From: Deltaproteobacteria bacterium
Lineage (GTDB): Bacteria > Desulfobacterota > Desulfobacteria > Desulfobacterales > JAABPS01
Reading direction: 5' to 3'
NCBI GenBank assembly: GCA_019309685.1
Contig: JAFDFT010000009.1
Coordinates: 1-16,240, forward strand
DNA length: 16,240 nucleotides
The notes beneath the pieces were generated by a model. That model searched no databases and was not told the DNA's origin. It was given only the letters and a program-made list of their open reading frames with translations. Shown piece after piece: positions 1 to 7,340 of this stretch (its first letter is position 1; every line of letters starts with the position of its first letter). Made by a program: the position numbers and the translations under genes.

Positions 1-180
1 GCGGTTCCAATATATGTTTTGATGTTTCACTCAAGCAGTTTTAGGTATTACCTCAATTGAGCGAAAGTTGAGGGTGCTCCAGCTTCAAGGCATCAAGGGT
101 GAAGCCGTAATAATATACTGCGAGTCATTGATAACGCAGAAGATGGAGTATCATCGGCTTTCCCGGAGGGTAAATAAAAT
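1..180 (+). ncRNA. Possible 5' fragment of a group II intron (structured RNA-like segment)
   Basis: The first ~180 bases hold a nested set of perfect stems: TATTAC (46-51) with GTAATA (107-112); CCTCAA (51-56) with TTGAGG (68-73), the two sharing base 51; GCTTCA (82-87) with TGAAGC (100-105); then CTGCG (118-122) with CGCAG (135-139). Together they could make a three-way junction followed by a hairpin. From memory, the stretch TCAAGCAGTTTTAGGTATTAC (split here as 31-40 and 41-51) resembles the early domain I of bacterial group II introns such as Ll.LtrB, and the window's first bases GCGG would fit a GTGCG intron start if GT lies just outside. No reverse transcriptase ORF follows on the plus strand, so if this is an intron only its 5' end remains. 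After about base 180 the sequence becomes AT-rich without evident structure. It could instead be another structured RNA or chance pairing. Confidence 0.35.
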
Positions 181-505
181 GAAAATAAAAAATGATATTT
201 ATACCTCATCTATAGCAGATATACAAAAATATGAATAAACCGAGCTATACTCTTAATACCTATGTAATTAGTAAATATTTTTCATTTTATTTACGCTCAT
301 TTGAGGTAGTATATTCCGTAGTAGAAGTGACTGGATCCTGTTGAAAATCCCGGACTTTGAGCAAGGAATTAAGTTCAGGATGACAGTGCTAGCGTTTCAG
401 ATCATTACCCTTATTCATACAAGGCTCGATCCGGCACCCAGGAATAATATGGTATTTATACTTTTTTCATTTGATCCTTTGGCCCCCTGAATCCTTGAAC
501 CCTCT
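181..505. other. Gene-free stretch downstream of recD
   Basis: No open frame with recognisable protein similarity and no tRNA-like structure is visible. Bases 181-330 are AT-rich. Bases 331-385 hold an imperfect inverted repeat, listed separately. Bases 475-503 contain near-repeated words (CCTGAATCCTTGAACCCT). I see no strong Rho-independent terminator directly after the recD stop at 506, so where recD transcription ends is unclear. Confidence 0.6.
331..385. repeat. Imperfect inverted repeat, possible interrupted dispersed palindrome
   Basis: ATCCTG at 335-340 pairs exactly with CAGGAT at 376-381, with further partial pairing in the flanks (CTG at 331-333 against CAG at 383-385). The arms resemble the 'ATCCTGAA...TTCAGGAT' palindromes common in intergenic DNA of many Desulfobacterota, but here about 35 bases separate them. 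It could be an old dispersed repeat with an insertion or just a weak hairpin. Confidence 0.3.
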
Positions 506-2368
506 TTAATTCCCCCAAAGAGAATCACGTAACCCTGATGTTCGCTCTATCTTATGAGATATGGCTTCCTTTAATATGTCTTTCTTCCCCCATATCGTTA
601 CACTGTTAATCGCTCTGGTAATCCCGGTATAAATCAGTTCCCGTGTGAGTATGGGATAATATTTGTCCGGCAGGATAATCAAAACATCGTTAAATTCAGA
701 TCCCTGACTTTTGTGTATCGTCATGGCATATACTGTTTCATGTTCCGGAAGCCGGTGTATAGGCACCTGACTGGTCTCACCTTTTTTTAGAGGAAATACG
801 GCTGTTAATTCATCATTTTTCATGCCGGGTTCCGGCATAATAATGCCTGAATCTCCATTGAAAAGTCCTAGGAGATAATCGTTACGGGTTATAAGTATCG
901 GGCGACCTTTGTACATGTGATCTGGTTCATGTTCATCGATCTGGATCAATCCATTTTCCTGCAGTATTCTTTGTACAAGCTGGTTCAGATGAGTCACACC
1001 AAATGGTCCGGATCTTAACGCACATAGTATTTTAAATTGATTAAACAGACTTACAGCCTGATACGGATCGTCCGCTGTTAAATAATGAGAGTATCCTTGA
1101 ATGACCTTTTCTTTAAGCGCAGTATAAAGCATTTCGTGATCATGCACCTCACGAAGCTCAATTCCTTTATCATCAGGATCCATAAGCATGCGGAATCCTG
1201 TAACATAATCTCCATTATTGATTGCCCTGCTAAGTCCTCCAATGCCGTTATCTTTATGAAACCGGTAATTTTTATCCAAAACAACAATATGTTTCTGCAT
1301 CCCTTTTATATGTTGAGGGCTAACAGAAGTATTGGTATTTCCTTTATCAAAAAACCGATCTAGCTTTTTTGCCGCTTCTTTAGGAATACCTCGTATAGTT
1401 TCTCTGTCACATATATCGCCCAAAGCAGAACCTGCTTCTACTGAAGAAAGCTGATCCTTATCCCCTACAAGGACAATTCGTGCGTCATCGCGAATAGAGG
1501 TAAACAGCTTTGCCATTAACGCCACATCCACCATTGATGCTTCATCAATAACAACCACATCAGCAGATAACGGATTGTCTTTATTGTGTCTGAAGTATGG
1601 GGAGCCGGGAATACTTTTTAACAAACGATGGATGGTAAAGGCATCATCCGGCATAGCATTTTTTATATCATCATCACAATGAATGGTAGTTTTAGCTGTT
1701 CGGATGGTTTCTGAAAGACTTGCAGCGGCTTTACCGGTGGGCGCACAGAGAATAATTTTGAGTTCATTTTCTCCTGCTTGTTCTATAAGAAGAGCAAGTA
1801 GTTTCGCGACCATGGTGGTTTTACCAGTTCCAGGCCCTCCTGAAATAACACAAAACCGGTTAAGAACAGCGAAAATAGACGCCAGTTTTTGCATATCAAT
1901 TTCAGTTGTATCTGCATTATCAAAAATTCGATTTACGCCCTCTTTTAATTTTTGATAATTGATATTTTCAACGTGTGACTGTATCCTTTCCTTAATCGAA
2001 TCCGCTATGTTTTTTTCATATTCCCAGTACCTGTAAAAATACAACCTGTTTTGTGAATCGAGTATCAACGGTTTGTAATCCCCTGGACTTCCCACAGCTC
2101 TGCAGTCAGTCAGCATCTCAATCCACTCATTCAGCTTTGGGAAGTCAATGGACGGGTCCAGTTCTCTGTTATCAAATAGTTGTTTATCAGCGACCCTATT
2201 TAGATCCAGGCATACATTCCCTGTTCGCGTGGACCAACTCACAAGTGCGGCTGCGAGATGGATTTCGAATTCATTGGCACCAGAAATTTCCTGTATATAA
2301 TTCGCGAAATGCTTATCAATATATGATAAGGATTCGTTGTGATATAAATATGTTATTTGATCATTCAT
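506..2368 (-). CDS. recD: RecD, exodeoxyribonuclease V alpha subunit (5'-3' helicase)
   Basis: At 620 residues this is a full-length RecD, close to the E. coli protein of about 608. RecD is the fast 5'-3' superfamily 1B helicase motor of the RecBCD enzyme, which unwinds and resects double-strand DNA ends for homologous recombination. An N-terminal RecD domain covers roughly residues 1-150. The helicase core has Walker A GGPGTGKT (177-184), Walker B VVVIDEASMVD (271-281), motif III VLVGDKDQLSSVEAG (299-313), and C-terminal motifs TIHKSQGSEFND (550-561) and LIYTGITRA (578-586). No frameshift or missing motif is seen. It lies 37 bases after the recB stop, the usual recB-recD arrangement. No clear Shine-Dalgarno sequence precedes the ATG, so the start rests on the N-terminal match and possible coupling to recB. 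A RecD2-type helicase is unlikely given the size and the position next to recB. Confidence 0.95.
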   Translation of the reverse strand: MNDQITYLYHNESLSYIDKHFANYIQEISGANEFEIHLAAALVSWSTRTGNVCLDLNRVADKQLFDNRELDPSIDFPKLNEWIEMLTDCRAVGSPGDYKPLILDSQNRLYFYRYWEYEKNIADSIKERIQSHVENINYQKLKEGVNRIFDNADTTEIDMQKLASIFAVLNRFCVISGGPGTGKTTMVAKLLALLIEQAGENELKIILCAPTGKAAASLSETIRTAKTTIHCDDDIKNAMPDDAFTIHRLLKSIPGSPYFRHNKDNPLSADVVVIDEASMVDVALMAKLFTSIRDDARIVLVGDKDQLSSVEAGSALGDICDRETIRGIPKEAAKKLDRFFDKGNTNTSVSPQHIKGMQKHIVVLDKNYRFHKDNGIGGLSRAINNGDYVTGFRMLMDPDDKGIELREVHDHEMLYTALKEKVIQGYSHYLTADDPYQAVSLFNQFKILCALRSGPFGVTHLNQLVQRILQENGLIQIDEHEPDHMYKGRPILITRNDYLLGLFNGDSGIIMPEPGMKNDELTAVFPLKKGETSQVPIHRLPEHETVYAMTIHKSQGSEFNDVLIILPDKYYPILTRELIYTGITRAINSVTIWGKKDILKEAISHKIERTSGLRDSLWGN

Positions 2369-2405
2369 AAAGTTTTATATAAATAATATAATTCCCCATA
2401 AAATA

Positions 2406-5400
2406 CTACACCATCTTATACTTTGGCATAAGTATTTTGCCCATATTATTTAAAAGGCCAGGATCCGGAAAATCTGTGTAGATCCCATAGTCAGGACCTA
2501 AGTTTTCATCCACACCCCTTAAAAAGATATAAAATATGCCCCCGAAATTTTGTTCATATGTGTATTCAGCGTATCGATATGATAAATATTGGTGCAATGC
2601 GAGGGTGTATATGTGATATTGAAGTGTGTAAAAAGTATGATTCATAACATCGACTAAGAATTCAGATTTGTAATTTTCAATATCTAGCCCTAAAAAATTT
2701 GATTTCCAGTCAATAAGATAAAATTTATTACCCGCATAAAATACAAGATCAATATATCCTTTCATAAAACCATGTGCTGGAGCGAACGTCATTTTTTCAA
2801 GTCGAGTTGGAAAATGCTTCGAGGAATCGACGCCATTAAATTTTGAAAAAAGGTTTATGATTTTTTCCGGGGTTATTTTATTGATGGGATAATAAAATTC
2901 CATTTCGTTGATTCTGTTCTTGTTTTCAATAAAGGCTAGTTTTAACGTTGTATTATTGTCTATCAAAGGAACGCTGAGAATATTGTCGATGACTTTGCAA
3001 ACTGTATTTTTCCATTTTAGATCAAACCCATACGATTGCAATTTTTCATAAACCAATTCTTCATATTTCTTTGATTCTTTGCATGTAAAATCAAGATTTT
3101 CTAAAAGATCATGGAAAAAAATTCCAGCTTTAGCCCCTTTGGGAAATGAGAAGATACTGTCATCTTTAATATGAGTATCCTCAGATGAAACAAGATTCGC
3201 GTTAGGGTGTGCACTTATTAACGTATCATGATCCGGAAGATCGGATTCTTTTTCCCTTTCAGATACAAGCGAAGAGTAGCTTAGAATTTTCCATGATGTA
3301 TCGATATGTTTATGAAATTTTCTGCAAAAAAGGTTTTTTCCGATCCTCTCTTTTCTGGGGATTTTTATTGGTTGTTTCATGCCTGTTAGTTTAATAACTT
3401 CAATCGTTCCTTCTGATCGGGATGAGAACTGTTGAAGATCCGACAGCAGCTCATCCGCCCTTTTGGATGAAAAATAGTTTTTTAACGAATTCAAGATATC
3501 AGCATCATTATCTATTTCATCGCCATATAAAAGATATGAAATTGGGGAGGTATCTGCGGAATTGATATTCCCCCACGTGAGATAACAGGCTTTTTTTGCA
3601 CGTGTGACAGCCACATAAAAGAGCCTCATGTTTTCTGCTAGTTTTTCCCTTTGAGCCTTGACTAGATGAGAACCGGATTCGCTGCCTCGAAGATCAAATA
3701 TCAGTTTATGTTCATCATCATCATTGTGAAACAGAATATCATCATCTTGCTTCAGCATTCCTTCCCATGCAAATGGACAAAATACGACAGGATATTCCAG
3801 TCCCTTACTTTTATGCATGGTCACAATGTTGACCGCACGTCTGTCACTTTCCAAATGTAGTTGATTTTTATCTTTTCTAAGCATTCTCGGATCTCTTTGC
3901 TCAGAAAACCATTTTATTATGCTCGCCATCCCTCTTTTATTATTCACAGATTCTTGCTGCAGAATTTCACTGAGATGAAGAATATTAGTAATACGTCTTT
4001 CTCCGTTAGGATATGACAAAAGCCTCTGTTTCACCGCTTCACTAATCAGAAATTGATTAAACATGTGTGTAAAACCCTTTTCTTGCCACATGCGCTTATA
4101 ATTCTTAAACCGTCGATATGTATCCTCAAACCATTTTAATTCTTCTCCTTGTGAATCAAGCATGTCACCCGGCACGCCCATACTATCAGTGCAAAGCGCA
4201 GACTTCAGTTTTTTTTCATTTACAGGATCATCAAATGCCGCAAGCAGCCTTTCCATTTCATAGGCTTCGTTAGTTTCAAATATATCACCTGTGCTGAATA
4301 GAACAGAGTTGATATTTCCCTGTGACAGGTGGTTTTTCATGATCATTGCTTGCCGATTTGTCCGAACCAGTATCGCTACATCTCCTTCTTTAAATTGTTC
4401 TTTACATTTATTTTTATTTGTTGAGATCAGCAATGCAACTTCATTTACCACGGCCTTTGCAGCGATCTTTTCCGCATCGGATTTATTGAGCGGCTTTTCA
4501 CTTTTAGAGTCTACAAACCATATCTTAACAGGCGCAATGTCAGTTTGGTGATCTGACATTTCGTTCGTAGCCGATCTGCCGCGATCAAATAAAATGTCTT
4601 TAAAAATAAATGGCTGTTTTATGTTTGAAAAAAATGTATTTACCGCTGCGATAAGCTTCTTGCTCGACCGCCAATTTTCTATAAGCGTATAAGTAGACTC
4701 CGTATTTCGGGCCGCTTCCATGTAAGAAAATACATCGGCACCCCTGAAGCTATATATCGCCTGTTTTGGATCTCCAATCATAAAAAGGATGTTCTCTTTT
4801 GATGAAAAGAGGTTTGAAAATATTTCATACTGTACAGAATCTGTATCCTGAAACTCGTCTACAAGCGCTGCTTTATATTTTTCCCGTAATTCCCTGATAA
4901 ATGATTGATCCGACACAGCACTGTTTTTTAAAGCGCTTCTCACCTTTAAAATAAGATCGTTAAAAAAACGTATATTCCTGTCGTTTTTTCTTTTATCGAG
5001 TTCCGCATACGTATATTTAAATACATATCCTTTCAGGTATAAAAGACGCGCTTCAAATTCTTTTTCAAGGGTTGACGCTATGCCAAAGAGATCATCACAC
5101 ACATCATAAAATATGTGTGATGGAGGAACGCCTTCGTTTTTTACTGAATGTTTAAGCTTGTTTGCGGTAAAAAGCTGAAATTTTTTAAATAAAGGAAATC
5201 CAATATATCTTTTGTCTATAAACAGGTCCATATCTTTTGCAATAGAACGTATCTTCAGATCCCTTCCTGAAGTATCTGGTGTTTTCGTGTTACTTTTTAA
5301 AGCACCATATATGTTTCCTTTAAGCGATTCCTCAGTCAGTAAGACCAAAATATCTTCACGGAATTCGTTCCATAGTTTTCTTAATTTCTTAAATGTGCTC

Positions 5401-6032
5401 CGATAGGGAGTGAGTGAATGAATCTTCAGGTCCTCGATAGATGGAATAATTTCTATCTCCAGCGCATTTACCTTGTTTAGTAAACTCAAAAAGTAATCCG
5501 GCCCTTTTATTTTATTGTAGATATAACTTACAAATTCAACCGGGGATTGATAGACATTCTTGCGCCAAAAATCATTGGTGACTTCCTGTAAAAAAAGATT
5601 TGGATCCTCCACAAGCTCCTCATCGAATCGGGTTGCGGTTTCAAATGCGTTATCTTTTAAAATTCTGTTACAAAAGCCATGAATGGTAAAAATAGATGCT
5701 TTGTCAAAATCACTAATAGCATTTTGCAAGGTCTCAATATCCTTATGGTTTTTTTCCCTCTGTTTTACCAGAGTATCGATTAAAGGATCATTACTTTTTC
5801 CGGAGATAACGGCCTCCCGGGTCTTCAAGAGTAAGTTGAACACTCGATCTTTCAACTCCTGGGTTGCAGCTTGTGTAAAGGTAACAACAAGAATTCTGTC
5901 AATGGTGAGTTTTTTTTCAAGGATGAGTCGTAAAAATAGAAAGGAGATGGTGTGGGTTTTACCCGTACCCGCACTTGCTTCTATAAGATTTACACCTGCA
6001 AGCGGGGAGTTTATTAGATCAAACTCATTCAT
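2406..6032 (-). CDS. recB: RecB, exodeoxyribonuclease V beta subunit (helicase-nuclease)
   Basis: At 1208 residues this is a complete RecB (E. coli about 1180). RecB is the 3'-5' helicase and the only nuclease of RecBCD; it also loads RecA at Chi in well-studied systems. The UvrD-like core shows Walker A ASAGTGKT (19-26), FTIHGFC (115-121), DEFQDTD (392-398), GDPKQAIYSFRGAD (420-433), TMHKSKGLEYPVV (738-750) and RLFYVAVTRAK (803-813). The C-terminal RecB nuclease domain keeps His974, Asp1095 in GYIDLVF, and Asp1108 and Lys1110 in LIDWKSN, so it should be catalytically competent. The N-terminus (LAGVNLIEASAGTGKT) starts where RecB proteins normally start. No good Shine-Dalgarno is seen before the ATG. 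It precedes recD by 37 bases but is not next to recC, which lies about 8.8 kb upstream beyond five unrelated genes. Its promoter must therefore lie in the 6033-6381 gap or upstream of the aldolase gene. Confidence 0.96.
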   Translation of the reverse strand: MNEFDLINSPLAGVNLIEASAGTGKTHTISFLFLRLILEKKLTIDRILVVTFTQAATQELKDRVFNLLLKTREAVISGKSNDPLIDTLVKQREKNHKDIETLQNAISDFDKASIFTIHGFCNRILKDNAFETATRFDEELVEDPNLFLQEVTNDFWRKNVYQSPVEFVSYIYNKIKGPDYFLSLLNKVNALEIEIIPSIEDLKIHSLTPYRSTFKKLRKLWNEFREDILVLLTEESLKGNIYGALKSNTKTPDTSGRDLKIRSIAKDMDLFIDKRYIGFPLFKKFQLFTANKLKHSVKNEGVPPSHIFYDVCDDLFGIASTLEKEFEARLLYLKGYVFKYTYAELDKRKNDRNIRFFNDLILKVRSALKNSAVSDQSFIRELREKYKAALVDEFQDTDSVQYEIFSNLFSSKENILFMIGDPKQAIYSFRGADVFSYMEAARNTESTYTLIENWRSSKKLIAAVNTFFSNIKQPFIFKDILFDRGRSATNEMSDHQTDIAPVKIWFVDSKSEKPLNKSDAEKIAAKAVVNEVALLISTNKNKCKEQFKEGDVAILVRTNRQAMIMKNHLSQGNINSVLFSTGDIFETNEAYEMERLLAAFDDPVNEKKLKSALCTDSMGVPGDMLDSQGEELKWFEDTYRRFKNYKRMWQEKGFTHMFNQFLISEAVKQRLLSYPNGERRITNILHLSEILQQESVNNKRGMASIIKWFSEQRDPRMLRKDKNQLHLESDRRAVNIVTMHKSKGLEYPVVFCPFAWEGMLKQDDDILFHNDDDEHKLIFDLRGSESGSHLVKAQREKLAENMRLFYVAVTRAKKACYLTWGNINSADTSPISYLLYGDEIDNDADILNSLKNYFSSKRADELLSDLQQFSSRSEGTIEVIKLTGMKQPIKIPRKERIGKNLFCRKFHKHIDTSWKILSYSSLVSEREKESDLPDHDTLISAHPNANLVSSEDTHIKDDSIFSFPKGAKAGIFFHDLLENLDFTCKESKKYEELVYEKLQSYGFDLKWKNTVCKVIDNILSVPLIDNNTTLKLAFIENKNRINEMEFYYPINKITPEKIINLFSKFNGVDSSKHFPTRLEKMTFAPAHGFMKGYIDLVFYAGNKFYLIDWKSNFLGLDIENYKSEFLVDVMNHTFYTLQYHIYTLALHQYLSYRYAEYTYEQNFGGIFYIFLRGVDENLGPDYGIYTDFPDPGLLNNMGKILMPKYKMV

Positions 6033-6243
6033 ATATTAGCGGTAATAAATAGATAGTTCCTGTTTTTGGAAGATCATATCATAAAATTTCCAGCACACTT
6101 TCCAGTTACCCAAAATTTGGTGATTATATAATTGAGTCTATTTTGTTTCATCAAATATCGAGGCCTTTGAAAAAATCAAATTTTTACCTATCCTTTTAAA
6201 TCTGTTTCTATAATTTAACAGAAATCAGGTTCAAGGAAGGCGA

Positions 6244-6316
6244 TAATTTTAACCCTCCACTGTACTTTGACGGATTAACCGCAGGAATATATCATGTATT
6301 TCGAGGATTAAAATTA
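6244..6316 (-). repeat. Long-stem hairpin in the aldolase-recB gap
   Basis: TAATTTTAACCCTC (6244-6257) is the reverse complement of GAGGATTAAAATTA (6303-6316) except for one position. Read as minus-strand RNA that position becomes a G-U pair, so all 14 pairs form around a 45-base loop. On the plus strand it would be an A-C mismatch, which hints that the minus-strand transcript matters. It could be an RNA element in the recB leader or aldolase 3' end, or a small MITE-like repeat. There is no T-tract, so it is not a classical terminator. Confidence 0.5.
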
Positions 6317-6334
6317 GAGACGAACACAGCTTGT

Positions 6335-6360
6335 CTCGCCGTAGCTTTGGCGTAGGCGGA
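6335..6360. repeat. Small GC-rich palindromic repeat after the aldolase gene
   Basis: CGCC (6337-6340) faces GGCG (6355-6358) around GTAGCTTTGGCGTA, giving an imperfect GC-rich hairpin that stands out in AT-rich surroundings. The word CGCCGTAGCTTTGGCG looks like short dispersed palindromes found between genes in many environmental bacteria; that likeness is from memory. It lies just downstream of the aldolase stop, where it could also act as a weak transcription attenuator. Confidence 0.4.
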
Positions 6361-6381
6361 AAATTGGGCAAAAGTAGGTTT

Positions 6382-7182
6382 TTAATTATCATTGAGTATT
6401 TTCAATGCTTCTTTTGCCGTAATATTTTCATGAACAATGGCACATGCTGCTTTTACAAAAAGAGCAGGGTTCTTATGTTGAAAAACATTTCTGCCAATAG
6501 ATAAGCCTTTGGCGCCCGCTTTCATTGCACCTTCAATCGCTTCAAACATTTCGTTTTCATTTAACTTGCTTCCTCCGGCGATGAGTACCGGTGCCGGACA
6601 TCCTTCAACGACTTTAGCAAAGGAATCAGGATCACCTGTATAATTTGTTTTAACGAAATCAGCACCCAGTTCGGCCCCTACCCTGGCCGCAAGCTTTACA
6701 ACTTCCAGATCATTTTCGTTCTTAATATTCTTCCCTCTTGGATACATCATCGCAATTAAAGGCATTCCCCAGTAGCTGCATTCAACAGCAATTTTTCCAA
6801 AGTCTCTGAGCATCTGAGATTCTTCATCATCGCCTATATTAATATGAATCGAAACACCGTCCGCTCCGAATCGAAGAGCATTTTCAACGGTATTTATAAG
6901 TACTTTTTTATTTGGACTGGGAGAAAGTGTGGTTGAAGCAGAAAGATGAAGAATAAGGCCTATATCCGTACCATAATGACGGTGACCATATTTTGGCAGT
7001 CCAATATGACCTAAAACAGCATTTGCGCCCCCATCAGCAACCATATTAACTGTTTTTGACATATCAATTAAACCTTCAATAGGTCCAACAGACACGCCAT
7101 GGTCCATAGGAACAATAACGGTTTTCCCTGTATTTCTGTTCATGATACGTTCCATACGGATGGATTTCCCAATATTTAGCAT
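6382..7182 (-). CDS. ADH synthase / DhnA-type class I aldolase family protein
   Basis: This 266-residue TIM-barrel protein belongs to the DhnA/LsrF/MJ0400 group of Schiff-base aldolases. The likely role is 2-amino-3,7-dideoxy-D-threo-hept-6-ulosonate synthase, which joins a deoxyketohexose phosphate to aspartate semialdehyde as the first step of the alternative route to 3-dehydroquinate and aromatic amino acids. Landmarks are VPMDHGVSVGPIEGL (24-38) with Asp27, MMYPRG with Tyr147, and DFVKTNYTGD with Schiff-base Lys178; by my residue count these match Asp33, Tyr153 and Lys184 of the Methanocaldococcus enzyme with a constant offset of six. A phosphate-binding end is seen at IAGGSK (201-206) and LSIGRNVF (227-234). 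A clear AGGAG lies 7 bases before the ATG. The usual partner, dehydroquinate synthase II, is not adjacent. A class I fructose-bisphosphate aldolase is the main alternative; sequence alone does not settle the substrate. Confidence 0.85.
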   Translation of the reverse strand: MLNIGKSIRMERIMNRNTGKTVIVPMDHGVSVGPIEGLIDMSKTVNMVADGGANAVLGHIGLPKYGHRHYGTDIGLILHLSASTTLSPSPNKKVLINTVENALRFGADGVSIHINIGDDEESQMLRDFGKIAVECSYWGMPLIAMMYPRGKNIKNENDLEVVKLAARVGAELGADFVKTNYTGDPDSFAKVVEGCPAPVLIAGGSKLNENEMFEAIEGAMKAGAKGLSIGRNVFQHKNPALFVKAACAIVHENITAKEALKILNDN

Positions 7183-7189
7183 GACTTCT

Positions 7190-7194
7190 CTCCT
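7190..7194 (-). promoter_or_regulatory. Ribosome binding site of the ADH synthase gene
   Basis: AGGAG on the minus strand, 7 bases before the ATG at 7182, supports that start codon. Confidence 0.8.
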
Positions 7195-7215
7195 GATAAA
7201 TTAGTTTCCATCCAG

Positions 7216-7339
7216 AAATGGCCATTTTTCGCAATCTCTGCGTCAACCCGCCCGAGGCGGATAAATCTGCAGAATTATTTGTGCGATGTACTTAAGTACA
7301 CCTCCGCACAATTCCTTGATTTTTTTGACCTTGCGAAAA
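7216..7339. repeat. Nested inverted-repeat element between kinase and aldolase genes
   Basis: Perfect 9-base terminal arms TTTTCGCAA (7226-7234) and TTGCGAAAA (7331-7339) enclose inner arms TTGTGCG (7279-7285) and CGCACAA (7305-7311), which in turn flank a perfect 14-base palindrome TGTACTTAAGTACA (7287-7300). A separate hairpin CCGCC-CGA-GGCGG lies near 7248-7260, and a 12-base palindrome AAATGGCCATTT (7216-7227) overlaps the left end. The element fills almost the whole kinase-aldolase gap and ends one base from the kinase stop codon. It has no ORF. The architecture fits a non-autonomous dispersed palindromic repeat; a long structured RNA between two operon genes is the alternative. Confidence 0.6.
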
Positions 7340-7340
7340 G

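Larger units (their letters stand above)
6033..6381. other. Gene-free region upstream of recB
   Basis: This 349-base gap between the aldolase stop and the recB start shows no coding similarity on either strand and no recC remnant. It holds a long-stem hairpin (6244-6316) and a small GC-rich palindrome (6335-6360), listed separately. A TATGAT word on the minus strand (near 6075) could be a -10 element for recB, but no good -35 is spaced before it, so I do not call a promoter. Confidence 0.6.
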
